Shown here: piece by piece, positions 45,163 to 54,863 of the stretch
Layout of the letters: every line of letters starts with the position of its first letter
Position numbering within the stretch: the stretch's first letter is position 1
Assembly: GCF_010500245.1 (NCBI RefSeq)
Contig: NZ_JAAGOX010000014.1
Span: 1 to 64,000 of the forward strand
From: Ruegeria sp. PrR005
GTDB taxonomy: Bacteria > Pseudomonadota > Alphaproteobacteria > Rhodobacterales > Rhodobacteraceae
Direction of reading: 5' to 3'
Length of the DNA: 64,000 nt
The notes under the pieces: model-generated
The model's input: only the letters and a program-made list of their open reading frames with translations
What the model was told of the DNA's origin: nothing
Databases searched by the model: none
Translations under genes and position numbers: made by a program

Positions 45163-45642
45163 TCAACCCTCTCCCGCCGGGCCGGGCCGCAACGCCGGTT
45201 TGAGAAAGAAGATCAGGTGCCGCAGGGCCGCGGTGCCAAAGGCATAGGGAAACACCAGCTGGACAGGCCACAGAGGGATGCTGATCACCTCTGCCTTGTC
45301 CCCGAAGCTGATCGACTCCGACACGAACTCCACGGAATACCAGCACAGACCGGCAAACAGCAGCGCAGAGACCAGATCGCCGACTCGGTCCACCCATGCA
45401 AAGGGCAGAACGGTGTCGGCGAAACTGGCGCGCAGGTGGGCATTGTTGCCCACCGCAATCGTCAGGCCGAGAATGCCGGCGATGATGGCGCCGAAGACGG
45501 CGATCTTCTGGGCACCCCAGATCGCCTGCGAAAGGATTTCGCGGGCGAACACATCCGCCAGCAGCAGGCCACAGGTCACGGTATATGCCGCGACCGCGAC
45601 CATCCCTTCGACCCGCAGGAGGGTTTCGAGAAAGCGCTTCAT
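45163..45642 (-). CDS. TRAP transporter small permease (DctQ)
   Basis: A 159-residue protein with four membrane helices, matching DctQ: ETLLRVEGMVAVAAYTVTCG at the start, LADVFAREILSQAIWGAQKI, and the end FAFGTAALRHLIFFLKPALR. It lies between dctP and dctM, 30 nt after dctP, in the fixed order P-Q-M. Confidence 0.9.
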   Translation of the reverse strand: MKRFLETLLRVEGMVAVAAYTVTCGLLLADVFAREILSQAIWGAQKIAVFGAIIAGILGLTIAVGNNAHLRASFADTVLPFAWVDRVGDLVSALLFAGLCWYSVEFVSESISFGDKAEVISIPLWPVQLVFPYAFGTAALRHLIFFLKPALRPGPAGEG

Positions 45643-45672
45643 CTTTTCACAACCTGACGTCGCGGTTTGCGG

Positions 45673-46674
45673 TTATGCGCCGCAGGCCGCTTTGGCCTCG
45701 GCGATACGGTCGGCAACCGCTTGAGCGTTTCCGCCCGCTTCGGCAATGACGGCGTCGAGCACACCGGTCGCAGACGCTTTCCAGGCCCCGGCCTCCTCGG
45801 GGCTCAGCTTGTGAACCGGCACACCGCCCGCTTCGAGCTGACCCAACAGCGCGGGTTCAGCGCCCAGAATGCCCTCGGTCAGTTTCGGCCCGGCGGCGGT
45901 GAACACGCCAAGCCACTGTTTCTCCTGATCGCTCAACTTGGACCAGGTGCGCTCGGACACGGCGGCGGTGCCGATCAGGCGCGCATGGTTGGTCACGGTG
46001 ACATGCGGCGCCACCTTGTGGGTGCCGATGCCAATGCCGAACAGGGTCGGGAACCACGCCGCATCCACGGCTCCGGTTTGCAGCGCCGGAATGGTGTCCG
46101 AGGTCCCCATGGGCACGCCCTGCACACCCCAGGCATTCGCCAATGCGGCATCCGCAATCGACGGGGCGATGCGCATCTTCAGCCCGTTCAGGTCCGCAGG
46201 GGTCGACAGCGCCTCTTTCGAGAACAGCACGTAATGCCCGACCTCCATCCAGGTCAGCGGCACCACCCCGGCGTTTTCCATGATCTCGCCCAACACCCCT
46301 GACAGGTGTTCATAGGTAACGCAGGTTCCCTGTTCAGGGCTGTCGAACAGATAGGCCGCCGACGGAATCGCCATTTCCTGGCTCAGCAGGGTCAGTGGAA
46401 CGTTGGACACGAACGCAATGTCCAGACGCCCCTTGGCGGTCTGGCGCAGAATGGTCTGCTCGTCCCCGGCCTGTGCGTCCAGCAGCAGGTCGATCTTCAG
46501 CTCGCCACCCGAAACCTCCTCGATCTTGGCGGCAACGCCGGTCACCCATTTGCCCCAGGGCGACCCCGAAGGCGCCACCGACCCAAGCTTGAGAATCGTC
46601 TCGGCCGACGCGGGCAAGGCCGCCAACGTCAGGGCAGCGGACACAGCTATTCCATGCATAATCTTGGTTTTCAT
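45673..46674 (-). CDS. TRAP transporter substrate-binding protein (DctP)
   Basis: A 333-residue periplasmic protein with signal peptide (MKTKIMHGIAVSAALTLAAL, cleavage near ASA). ILKLGSVAPSGSPWGKWVTG, GDEQTILRQTAKGRLDIAFV and NGLKMRIAPSIADAALANAW mark the DctP fold; the Arg that normally grips a carboxylate is in the KMRIAP stretch. It is atypical in lacking the usual dicarboxylate pattern after that Arg. Start: GGGAGGAAG then two ATGs (46677, 46674); the second gives better spacing. First gene of the minus-strand operon; sulfatase and oxidases downstream suggest its ligand is the organic sulfate or a sulfur compound. Confidence 0.9.
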   Translation of the reverse strand: MKTKIMHGIAVSAALTLAALPASAETILKLGSVAPSGSPWGKWVTGVAAKIEEVSGGELKIDLLLDAQAGDEQTILRQTAKGRLDIAFVSNVPLTLLSQEMAIPSAAYLFDSPEQGTCVTYEHLSGVLGEIMENAGVVPLTWMEVGHYVLFSKEALSTPADLNGLKMRIAPSIADAALANAWGVQGVPMGTSDTIPALQTGAVDAAWFPTLFGIGIGTHKVAPHVTVTNHARLIGTAAVSERTWSKLSDQEKQWLGVFTAAGPKLTEGILGAEPALLGQLEAGGVPVHKLSPEEAGAWKASATGVLDAVIAEAGGNAQAVADRIAEAKAACGA

Positions 46675-47173
46675 CATCTTCCTCCCTTTTCCAGCGCGTC
46701 GCCTGATCCGTTCAAGGACGGGTTTCGCGCTGTCTCCTGGCTTCATTCATAAACACAAGCTGGATAAAAAAACTAGACAAATGTTCAGTACTAATAGTTA
46801 AGTCAAAGCGGCAGGCCACTCGACGGAAGCCTCCGCGCAGATCTGTGCCGGTTATCTTTCCGTCGCCTTGCCATGGGAGGATGTAATGGAAACAATGGTT
46901 TGCGGTGCGGTTTTCGCGGTACCGGCTCGCTTTTCAACATGCGCTGCCGCGTCGACGGCTTGCGTGTCATCGTGGGGCATAGGGACGAATCGTTCGCCAT
47001 CGGCAGCGCGTGTTTCGGCGATTGCGCCCGGTGACGGCAGATTTCTGGAGATCTCGAAAAAGCCCGGCTTTGCCGAGATCCGAGTACATTAACACCAGTC
47101 GGCCGGGCCAAAAGTACCGGTCGTGGGCCCCCGGGTCGTTCCGGGCCTGGGCGGACAGGGGAGGAAACAGGAA
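46675..47173. promoter_or_regulatory. Divergent control region of the alkyl-sulfate locus
   Basis: About 500 nt between divergent dctP and the GMC gene, no convincing protein gene. The part next to dctP (46745-46800) is AT-rich and has TAGACAAATGTTCA at 46774-46787, a weak dyad (T..ACA...TGT..A) that could bind the TetR regulator at 52279. A short reading frame at 46886-47092 with GGGAGG upstream has untypical codon use and is not called. A stable dyad is at 47050. Confidence 0.5.
47050..47080. promoter_or_regulatory. Long hairpin/dyad upstream of the GMC gene
   Basis: GATCTCG and CGAGATC frame a second repeat AAAGCC/GGCTTT centred on one base, giving 13 paired positions in 31 nt with only two mismatched bases on each side. 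It lies about 94 nt before the GMC start. It may be a regulator site or the end of a short transcript; there is no T run long enough for a classic terminator. Confidence 0.45.
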
Positions 47174-48811
47174 ATGAGCTATGATTTCGTAATCGTTGGT
47201 GGCGGATCTGCCGGGGCGACCATCGCGTCGCGCCTGAGCGAGGACCCAAAGGTCAAGGTTTGCCTGCTCGAGGCGGGCGGCAGCGGCAAGGACATCCTGA
47301 TCCGCGCACCGATGGGCGTTGTGGCGATGCTGCCCGGCTATGGCAAGATCAACAACTGGGCCTTCAAGACGGTGCCGCAGCCGGGGCTGAACGGGCGCCA
47401 GGGCTATCAGCCGCGCGGCAAGGCGTTGGGCGGCTCCTCCGCCATCAACGCGATGCTCTATGTGCGCGGCCAGAAAGAGGATTACGACAGCTGGGCCGAA
47501 CTGGGCAACGATGGCTGGGATTGGGACAGCGTCCTGCCCTATTTCAAGAAGGCCGAAAACAACGTGCGCGGCGGCGACGCGGTGCATGGTGACAGCGGGC
47601 CGCTCCAGGTCTCGGACCAGAAGGCGCCACGTCCGATCTCCGAGGCATTCATCGAGGCCAGCACCCAGATGCAGATCCGCCGGACCGAGGATTTCAACCG
47701 GGGCGACAACAGCGGCGCGGGCTATTGGCAGGCGACCATCCACCACAGCCCCGACAAGAATGGCGAGCGCTGCTCGGCCGCGGCGGCCTATCTGTTCCCG
47801 GTGATGGACAAGCGCCCGAACCTGACCGTGATCACCAAGGCGCGCACCACGCGCATCCTGTTCGAAGGCAAGCGCGCCATCGGGGTCGAATACCGGGTCG
47901 GCAAGGCGACGCATCGCGCCATGGCGGGAAAGGAAGTGATCCTGAGTGCTGGTGCCTTCCAGTCACCGCAGATCCTGCAATTGTCCGGCGTCGGCCGGGC
48001 ACAGGATATCACCCCGCATGGCATCGGCATGGTGCATGAACTGCCCGGCGTCGGCCAGAACCTGCAAGATCACCTCGATTTCATCCTCGCCTATACGACC
48101 AAAGACACCGACAATATCGGCATCGGCCTGCGCGCCACGGCCAAGCTGTTCGGCGAAATCCTGAAATGGCGCAAGCACGGCAATTCGATGGTGGCCTCGA
48201 CCATCACCGAGTGTGGCAGCTTCTTCAAAACCGACCCGTCGCTGGACCGGCCAGACGTTCAAACCCATTTCGTGATCTCCATCGTCGACGATCACGCGCG
48301 CAAGCTGCACCTGGGTCACGGCTATTCCTGCCATGTCTGCGTGTTGCGCCCGCATTCGCGCGGCGAGGTGTTCCTGCAATCGGGCGACCCGATGGCCGAT
48401 CCCGGCATCGACCCGAAATTCCTCAGCGACGACCGCGATCTGCAAACCCTGATCAAGGGGGCCAAGATGACCCGCGCCGTGCTCGAAGCCCCGGCAATGG
48501 GGAAATACAAGCACAAGGAACTCTTCGGGGTGCATGACAACACCACCGACACCGAATGGGAACAGCACATCCGCAACCGCGCCGACACCGTCTATCATCC
48601 GGTCGGCACCTGCAAGATGGGCGTCGACGAGATGGCCGTGGTCGACCCGCAGCTAAAGGTGCGCGGGCTCGACGGGCTGCGCGTGGCCGATGCCTCGATC
48701 ATGCCGCTCTTGGTGTCGGGCAACACCAATGCGCCCTCGATCATGATCGGCGAGAAATGCGCCGACATGATCAAGACCGAATACAGTGCCATGGCCTCCG
48801 CCGCCGAATGA
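47174..48811 (+). CDS. GMC family oxidoreductase (choline/alcohol dehydrogenase-like)
   Basis: A 545-residue FAD enzyme. The dinucleotide motif is FVIVGGGSAGATIASRL at about 5-21; PRGKALGGSSAINAMLYVRG is GMC signature 1; SAGAFQSPQILQLSGVG is signature 2; the catalytic His is in DTVYHPVGTCKMG. GGAGGAAACAGGAA precedes the ATG. The family includes choline dehydrogenase and AlkJ-type membrane-associated alcohol dehydrogenases. The position, divergent from the TRAP-sulfatase operon and ahead of acyl-CoA ligase and aldehyde dehydrogenase, fits oxidation of a primary alcohol to aldehyde. Confidence 0.9.
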   Translation: MSYDFVIVGGGSAGATIASRLSEDPKVKVCLLEAGGSGKDILIRAPMGVVAMLPGYGKINNWAFKTVPQPGLNGRQGYQPRGKALGGSSAINAMLYVRGQKEDYDSWAELGNDGWDWDSVLPYFKKAENNVRGGDAVHGDSGPLQVSDQKAPRPISEAFIEASTQMQIRRTEDFNRGDNSGAGYWQATIHHSPDKNGERCSAAAAYLFPVMDKRPNLTVITKARTTRILFEGKRAIGVEYRVGKATHRAMAGKEVILSAGAFQSPQILQLSGVGRAQDITPHGIGMVHELPGVGQNLQDHLDFILAYTTKDTDNIGIGLRATAKLFGEILKWRKHGNSMVASTITECGSFFKTDPSLDRPDVQTHFVISIVDDHARKLHLGHGYSCHVCVLRPHSRGEVFLQSGDPMADPGIDPKFLSDDRDLQTLIKGAKMTRAVLEAPAMGKYKHKELFGVHDNTTDTEWEQHIRNRADTVYHPVGTCKMGVDEMAVVDPQLKVRGLDGLRVADASIMPLLVSGNTNAPSIMIGEKCADMIKTEYSAMASAAE

Positions 48812-48870
48812 GATAACATTGCGGGCCTGCCAGCGGCAAAGCCCGGCCAAAAAACACAGGGAGATCACCC

Positions 48871-50499
48871 ATGCTGGGATCCATGATGAAAAAAGAGCTG
48901 CTGATCAGCGACCTGATCGTGCATGCCGGGAAGTACCACGCCGATACCGAGATCGTGAGCCGCGAGACGACAGGCGCCCTGCACACCAACAACTGGAGCG
49001 ATGTGGCGGTCAGATCGCGCAAGCTTGCCTCGGCGCTCCAGACCTTGGGGTTGCAACAGGGCGACCGCGTTGCCACGCTGGCCTGGAACAACCACCGCCA
49101 TCTCAAGATCTGGTTCGCGGTCTCGGGCGGCGGCATGGTCTGTCACACCCTGAACCCGAGGCTTGCGCCGGACCAGTTCATCTTCATCTGCAACGATGCC
49201 GCCGACCGGGCGATCTTCTTCGACAAGACGTTCATGCCGCTGATTACCGGCACCAGGGCGCATCTGAAGACCATCGAACATTTCATCTTCATGGGGCCGC
49301 GCGATGCCGACGTCGAGGCAGCCTTGCCCGAAGCGCTCTTCTATGACGAGTTGATCGAAAAGGGCGCCGACGATTTCGAGTGGCCGCAGTTCAGCGAGGA
49401 TACGCCCTGTTCGCTCTGCTACACTTCGGGCACCACGGGCAATCCCAAGGGGGTGCTCTACACCAATCGCTCGACCATGATCCACACCTTCGCGATCAGC
49501 CTGCCCGACGGGCTGAGCCTGTCGAGCGAGGAAACTATCCTGCCGGTGGTGCCGATGTTCCACGCCAATGCCTGGGGCATCCCCTATGCCGCCGCGATGA
49601 CAGGTGCCAAACTGGTGATGCCGGGGCCAATGCTGGATGGCGACAGCCTGCTGCGTCTGATCGACAGCCAGAAGGTGACGCTGGCGCTGGGCGTGCCGAC
49701 GATCTGGATGATGCTGCTGGCCGCGGCCAAAAAGTCGGGCTCGAAGATGGACTCGCTCAAACGCAATGTGATCGGCGGCTCGGCGGCGGCGCCGTCGATG
49801 ATCGCCACCTTCCGCGATACCTATGGCTGCGACACGATCCACGCCTGGGGCATGACCGAGACCTCGCCGCTGGGCACCGCCAACCGACCCAAGGGCAAGC
49901 ACGCGGATCTCGATGCCGATACCATGGCGCTGTTGCGTCTGGGGCAGGGGCGCCCGCCCTTTGGGATAGACATCCGCATCGTCGATGACCGGGGCAATCC
50001 GCTGCCCCATGACGGCAAGGCCGAAGGCGCGCTGCAATGCCGGGGCCACTGGGTGGTCGACACCTACTTCGGCAAGGACGCACCAGCCACCACCGGTGAC
50101 GGCTGGTTCGATACCGGCGATGTCTCCACCATCGACGGCGACGGGTTCATGGTGATCCGCGACCGCACCAAGGACATCATCAAATCGGGCGGCGAATGGA
50201 TTTCCTCGGTCGATCTCGAAGGGATCGCCGTTTCCCACCCCGGCGTCGCCATGGCGGCCGCCATCGGTGCGGTCCACCCGAAATGGGACGAGCGCCCGAT
50301 CATCGTCGCGGTCAAGGCAGAAGGAGCCGACCCCAGCCAGGACGACATCCTCGCGCTCTACGAGGGCAAGGTCGCCAAATGGCAGATCCCGGATCTGGTG
50401 GTGTTCACGGATGCGATCCCGCTCAACGCCACCGGCAAGATGCTCAAGAACAAGCTGCGCGAGCAGTTCGGCAATGTCCTGATCGAGAAAGGAGCCTGA
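48871..50499 (+). CDS. Medium/long-chain acyl-CoA ligase, AlkK-like AMP-forming
   Basis: A 542-residue acyl-AMP ligase, length close to AlkK. P-loop-like motif [20 protein letters not shown] at about 184-203, the adenine motif [12 protein letters not shown], the hinge [16 protein letters not shown] and the catalytic Lys in [13 protein letters not shown]. It activates a fatty acid to its CoA thioester using ATP. ACAGGGAGATCACCC precedes the ATG. Starts about 60 nt after the GMC gene; the ALDH gene starts 1 nt after its stop. Confidence 0.9.
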   Translation: MLGSMMKKELLISDLIVHAGKYHADTEIVSRETTGALHTNNWSDVAVRSRKLASALQTLGLQQGDRVATLAWNNHRHLKIWFAVSGGGMVCHTLNPRLAPDQFIFICNDAADRAIFFDKTFMPLITGTRAHLKTIEHFIFMGPRDADVEAALPEALFYDELIEKGADDFEWPQFSEDTPCSLCYTSGTTGNPKGVLYTNRSTMIHTFAISLPDGLSLSSEETILPVVPMFHANAWGIPYAAAMTGAKLVMPGPMLDGDSLLRLIDSQKVTLALGVPTIWMMLLAAAKKSGSKMDSLKRNVIGGSAAAPSMIATFRDTYGCDTIHAWGMTETSPLGTANRPKGKHADLDADTMALLRLGQGRPPFGIDIRIVDDRGNPLPHDGKAEGALQCRGHWVVDTYFGKDAPATTGDGWFDTGDVSTIDGDGFMVIRDRTKDIIKSGGEWISSVDLEGIAVSHPGVAMAAAIGAVHPKWDERPIIVAVKAEGADPSQDDILALYEGKVAKWQIPDLVVFTDAIPLNATGKMLKNKLREQFGNVLIEKGA

Positions 50500-50500
50500 C

Positions 50501-52243
50501 ATGCTCGACGCTGCACAACTGGATCTGCGCGACCAGGACAGCCTCTATGACGAATACGAAACCGCCCTGGCCGCGCTGGACGCGGCCAAGGACCGCTGGG
50601 CGCGCCTGCCCGTGCCTGACCGCATCCGGCTCCTGTCCGGGATGAAGGACGGGATCATGACGGTGGCCCAGGGTTGGGCCGATACCGCCGCCCGCAAAAA
50701 GGGGCTGATCCCGGGTACCGCCGTCGCCGGCGAGGAATGGATCGCCGGGCCCTATGCCTGCATGGCCGGGTGCAACGCCCTGATCGCCACCCTGTCACAG
50801 ATGCAGGGCAAGGCGTTTCTCGACCACCTGCCGACCCGCGAACTGGTCACCGGCCAGCTGGCGGTCAAGGTCCTGCCGCACTCGATCTGGGACAGGCTGC
50901 TGCTGTCCGGTGTCACGGCCGAGGTCTGGATGCAAAAGGGGGTGAACCCGGCGAACCTGAGAGATCATGTCGCCATCGCCTATGACCAGCCCGAGGCCAA
51001 GCGCACCGGCAAGGTCGCGCTGGTGCTGGGCGCGGGCAATGTGAACGCGATCACCCCGCTCGACGTGCTGCAAAAGCTAATCCTGGAAAACCAGGTGGTG
51101 ATCCTCAAGATGAATCCGGTCAACGACTATCTGACCGACTATTACAAGATCGCCATGAAACCCTTCATCGACGAAGGGTACCTGCGCATCGTCAAGGGCG
51201 ATGCCAAGGGCGGCGCCTATCTGTGCGACCATCCTATTGTCGAAGAGCTGCACATCACCGGCGCCGACACCACCCATGACGCCATCGTCTGGGGTGTGGG
51301 CGAAGAAGGCGCCAGAAACCGCAAGGCAGGCACGCCGAAAAATTCCAAACGCTTCACGTCCGAGCTTGGCTCGGTCAGCCCGACCATCGTCGTGCCGGGC
51401 CCCTGGACGGCGGCCGATATCCGGTTCCAGGCCGAAAACATCGCCACGATGAAGCTGCACAACTCAGGCCACAACTGCATCGCCTGCCAGGCGCTGATCC
51501 TGCCCAAGGGCTGGGACAAGGGCGCGCGGCTGGTGGACGCGGTCAAGACGGTGGCCGCCAGTTCCACCCGCCCCGCCTGGTATCCCGGCGCTGAACAACG
51601 GCTGGAAACCTATGCCCGGCACGCGGGCAAGGCCGACAGGGTCGATCGCGGCCCGAACGCCCCGGCGCTCATCGTGGGCGAACTGGGCACGGATCACTTC
51701 AATGCCTCGTGCGAGGTGTTCGCCCCCGCGCTCAGCATCAAGGAACTGGACGCCCCCGATCCCGCCCCCTATCTCGAAGCGGCCATCGACTATGCCAACA
51801 CCGAGCTTTGGGGCACGCTGGGCTGCCAGATCCTGATCCACCCCAAGACAATTCAACAGATCGGCAAAAAGCGCTTTGAAAAGATCGTGGCGAAACTGCG
51901 CTATGGCACCATCGGCATCAATGGCTGGTGCGGGCTGGGCTTTCTGATCACCGCCTGCCCCTGGGGTGCCTTTCCCGGCCACACGCTGAACGATATCGGT
52001 TCCGGCATCGGCACGGTGCACAACGCCTTCATGCTGGAAAGGACCGAGCGCACGGTGATCCGCGCGCCCTGGCGGCCGTTTCCGCGCGGACTGTTGTCAG
52101 GGCAATTTTCGCTGCTGCCGCGGCCGCCGTTCTTCATTACCAACAAGCGCCAGCACAAGATCGGCAAGGCCCTGACCGCGTTCCAGTACAAGCCCAACTG
52201 GTTCAAGCTGCCCGGCATTTTCTATCACGCCCTGCTGGGGTGA
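50501..52243 (+). CDS. Aldehyde dehydrogenase family protein, long form
   Basis: A 580-residue ALDH-superfamily enzyme, longer than the usual ~490. The cofactor region is VLGAGNVNAITPLDVLQKLI, the general base Glu288 is in FTSELGSVSP and the nucleophile is Cys326 in NSGHNCIACQAL, with another Cys at 329. The extra length is in the N-terminal ~100 residues and a ~60-residue C-terminal tail rich in Arg, Pro and Phe. It likely oxidises the aldehyde from the GMC enzyme, or reduces acyl-CoA in reverse. It starts 1 nt after the ligase stop (GGAGCC upstream). Confidence 0.85.
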   Translation: MLDAAQLDLRDQDSLYDEYETALAALDAAKDRWARLPVPDRIRLLSGMKDGIMTVAQGWADTAARKKGLIPGTAVAGEEWIAGPYACMAGCNALIATLSQMQGKAFLDHLPTRELVTGQLAVKVLPHSIWDRLLLSGVTAEVWMQKGVNPANLRDHVAIAYDQPEAKRTGKVALVLGAGNVNAITPLDVLQKLILENQVVILKMNPVNDYLTDYYKIAMKPFIDEGYLRIVKGDAKGGAYLCDHPIVEELHITGADTTHDAIVWGVGEEGARNRKAGTPKNSKRFTSELGSVSPTIVVPGPWTAADIRFQAENIATMKLHNSGHNCIACQALILPKGWDKGARLVDAVKTVAASSTRPAWYPGAEQRLETYARHAGKADRVDRGPNAPALIVGELGTDHFNASCEVFAPALSIKELDAPDPAPYLEAAIDYANTELWGTLGCQILIHPKTIQQIGKKRFEKIVAKLRYGTIGINGWCGLGFLITACPWGAFPGHTLNDIGSGIGTVHNAFMLERTERTVIRAPWRPFPRGLLSGQFSLLPRPPFFITNKRQHKIGKALTAFQYKPNWFKLPGIFYHALLG

Positions 52244-52278
52244 CATCAGGCCACAGATCACGGAACAATCTGACCCAG

Positions 52279-52881
52279 ATGCCAGCCAAACTGAAACAGC
52301 GCGCCGAACGCAAGTCGGCCAAGCGCGAGGAAAAAAAACGCCAGATCGCGCAAAGCGCGATCGAGGCGCTCAAGGAGCTTGGCTATGCCAATACCTCGCT
52401 GCGCGACATTGCCGAGAAAAGCGATCTGTCGCTTGGGATGCTGCACTACTATTTCGAAGACCGCTCTGACCTGATCATCTATTGTGTCTCGATCTACAAG
52501 CAGGCCTTCGTGCGCGAGATCGCCAGCGCGCTGACCCAGGCCGAGGGCCGCGATCAGGTGATAGCTGCCTTTTCCAATGCCCTGGTCACGTCGATCTTCG
52601 ACGACGGCATGATCCACCGCCTGTGGTACGACATCCGCACGCAGGCCATGTTCGACGAAACCTTTCGCCCCGTGGTGGCCGAGATCGAAGAGATGCTGAT
52701 CGACATCGTCCGCACCGCCTATGAAAAGGCGGGGCAAGCGGACCCTGCCCAGGTCGAAATCCGCTATGCGCTGCTGGACGGTGTGTTCCGTCTGCTGATG
52801 CAGCGGCAGATCGGCAACACCGCGCGCCCGCGCGCGGAACTGCTGGCCACGTTCAACGCCTTGCTTGGGCAGTTCTTCTGA
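52279..52881 (+). CDS. TetR family transcriptional regulator
   Basis: A 200-residue regulator. A very basic N-terminus (KLKQRAERKSAKREEKKRQI) leads into the TetR helix-turn-helix with LKELGYANTSLRDIAEKSDL and LGMLHYYFEDRSDL. The C-terminal ligand domain is helical. Start ATG at 52279; no strong Shine-Dalgarno. It follows the ALDH gene by 35 nt on the same strand and is the obvious local regulator of the two divergent runs. Bidirectional terminator at 52929. Confidence 0.85.
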   Translation: MPAKLKQRAERKSAKREEKKRQIAQSAIEALKELGYANTSLRDIAEKSDLSLGMLHYYFEDRSDLIIYCVSIYKQAFVREIASALTQAEGRDQVIAAFSNALVTSIFDDGMIHRLWYDIRTQAMFDETFRPVVAEIEEMLIDIVRTAYEKAGQADPAQVEIRYALLDGVFRLLMQRQIGNTARPRAELLATFNALLGQFF

Positions 52882-52928
52882 CACCCGCGGTGCGTCCCCA
52901 GGCGATGTCGCATCCCGCTGCAAAGAAA

Positions 52929-52962
52929 ATCCCGCCGGACTGGCCGGCGGGATCGCTTTTTT
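52929..52962. terminator. Bidirectional intrinsic terminator between tetR and ald
   Basis: ATCCCGCCGG and CCGGCGGGAT form a perfect 10-bp stem with a 5-nt loop. On the plus strand it is followed by CGC and six T; on the minus strand by TTTTC. It serves the convergent tetR and ald genes. Confidence 0.85.
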
Positions 52963-52977
52963 GCAATGTCAGACCGC

Positions 52978-54102
<1,125 letters not shown>

Positions 54103-54190
54103 TTTTGCGTCCTCCGTTCGCAATCTGCCTAATATTTTGGCAGGTCCCGCAAACAATTTCTGTGAAACTCCACTCGTCATTTGCATGTTT

Positions 54191-54229
54191 TTTGCGATAT
54201 TCTTCGAACTATGATCATCAATACGCAAA
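54191..54229. promoter_or_regulatory. Candidate Lrp operator region between ald and its regulator
   Basis: TTTGCG (54191) and CGCAAA (54224) form a 6-bp inverted repeat 27 nt apart in an AT-rich stretch of the ald-lrp gap, about 90 nt from the ald start and close to the lrp start. Lrp-type regulators commonly bind several such half sites. Confidence 0.35.
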
Positions 54230-54241
54230 GGATGTGCGCGC

Positions 54242-54700
54242 ATGAGCCTGGATGCGACAGATCGAAAGATTCTCGCGGCCCTTCAGACACGGGGCCGGAT
54301 GTCCAATGCGGACCTGTCGGAACGGGCCAACCTTTCCCCCTCTGCCTGCCACCGGCGGGTCCAGCGGTTGGAGGCTGACGGCTACATCCGCGACTACGTG
54401 GCCCTGCTGGATGCGCGCAAGATGGGGCTGCCGACCACGGTCTTTGTCGAAATCACGCTTCAGGGCCAGGCCGACGAATTGCTCGATGCCTTTGAAAAGG
54501 CGGTGTCGCGTATCCCGGACGTGCTGGAATGCCACCTGATGGCCGGTACCGCCGACTACATCCTGAAAGTCGTGGCCGAGAATACCGAGGATTTTGCCCG
54601 CATTCACCGCCAGTACCTGTCCCGCCTGCCCGGGGTGGCACAGATGCAAAGCTCTTTCGCGCTCCGGACCGTGTTCAAGACCACGGCCCTGCCGGTCTGA
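54242..54700 (+). CDS. Lrp/AsnC family transcriptional regulator (AldR-like)
   Basis: A 152-residue regulator. The winged helix has SLDATDRKILAALQTRGRMS and ERANLSPSACHRRVQRLEAD; the RAM domain follows. It is divergent from alanine dehydrogenase with 139 nt between, the classic layout in which it activates ald in the presence of L-alanine. AAAGGA precedes the ATG. A related regulator is at 11337. Confidence 0.9.
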   Translation: MSLDATDRKILAALQTRGRMSNADLSERANLSPSACHRRVQRLEADGYIRDYVALLDARKMGLPTTVFVEITLQGQADELLDAFEKAVSRIPDVLECHLMAGTADYILKVVAENTEDFARIHRQYLSRLPGVAQMQSSFALRTVFKTTALPV

Positions 54701-54863
54701 AGAGGGTGCCTTGCAGCGGCCGCAGGATCTCCCATCTACAATCGCAGGCCCCGGTTCGCGCGGTTTGATTTCCCGCAACGACAAACGCCCGCAGCCGTGA
54801 CATGAGATTTTCATTCAGCCCGCATACGGGTCAGATTTGTTAGACAGCCGAAAGGAAATCATT

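Noticed and set aside
46886-47092. A 68-codon frame with GGGAGG upstream in the divergent control region
   Set aside because: Third-position GC is unlike the neighbours, there is no recognisable domain, and a strong dyad lies within it. It may be a remnant, but there is not enough to call a gene.
47123-47173. An upstream in-frame extension of the GMC gene
   Set aside because: It has no ribosome site, while GGAGGAAACAGGAA precedes the ATG at 47174 and the family N-terminus starts there.
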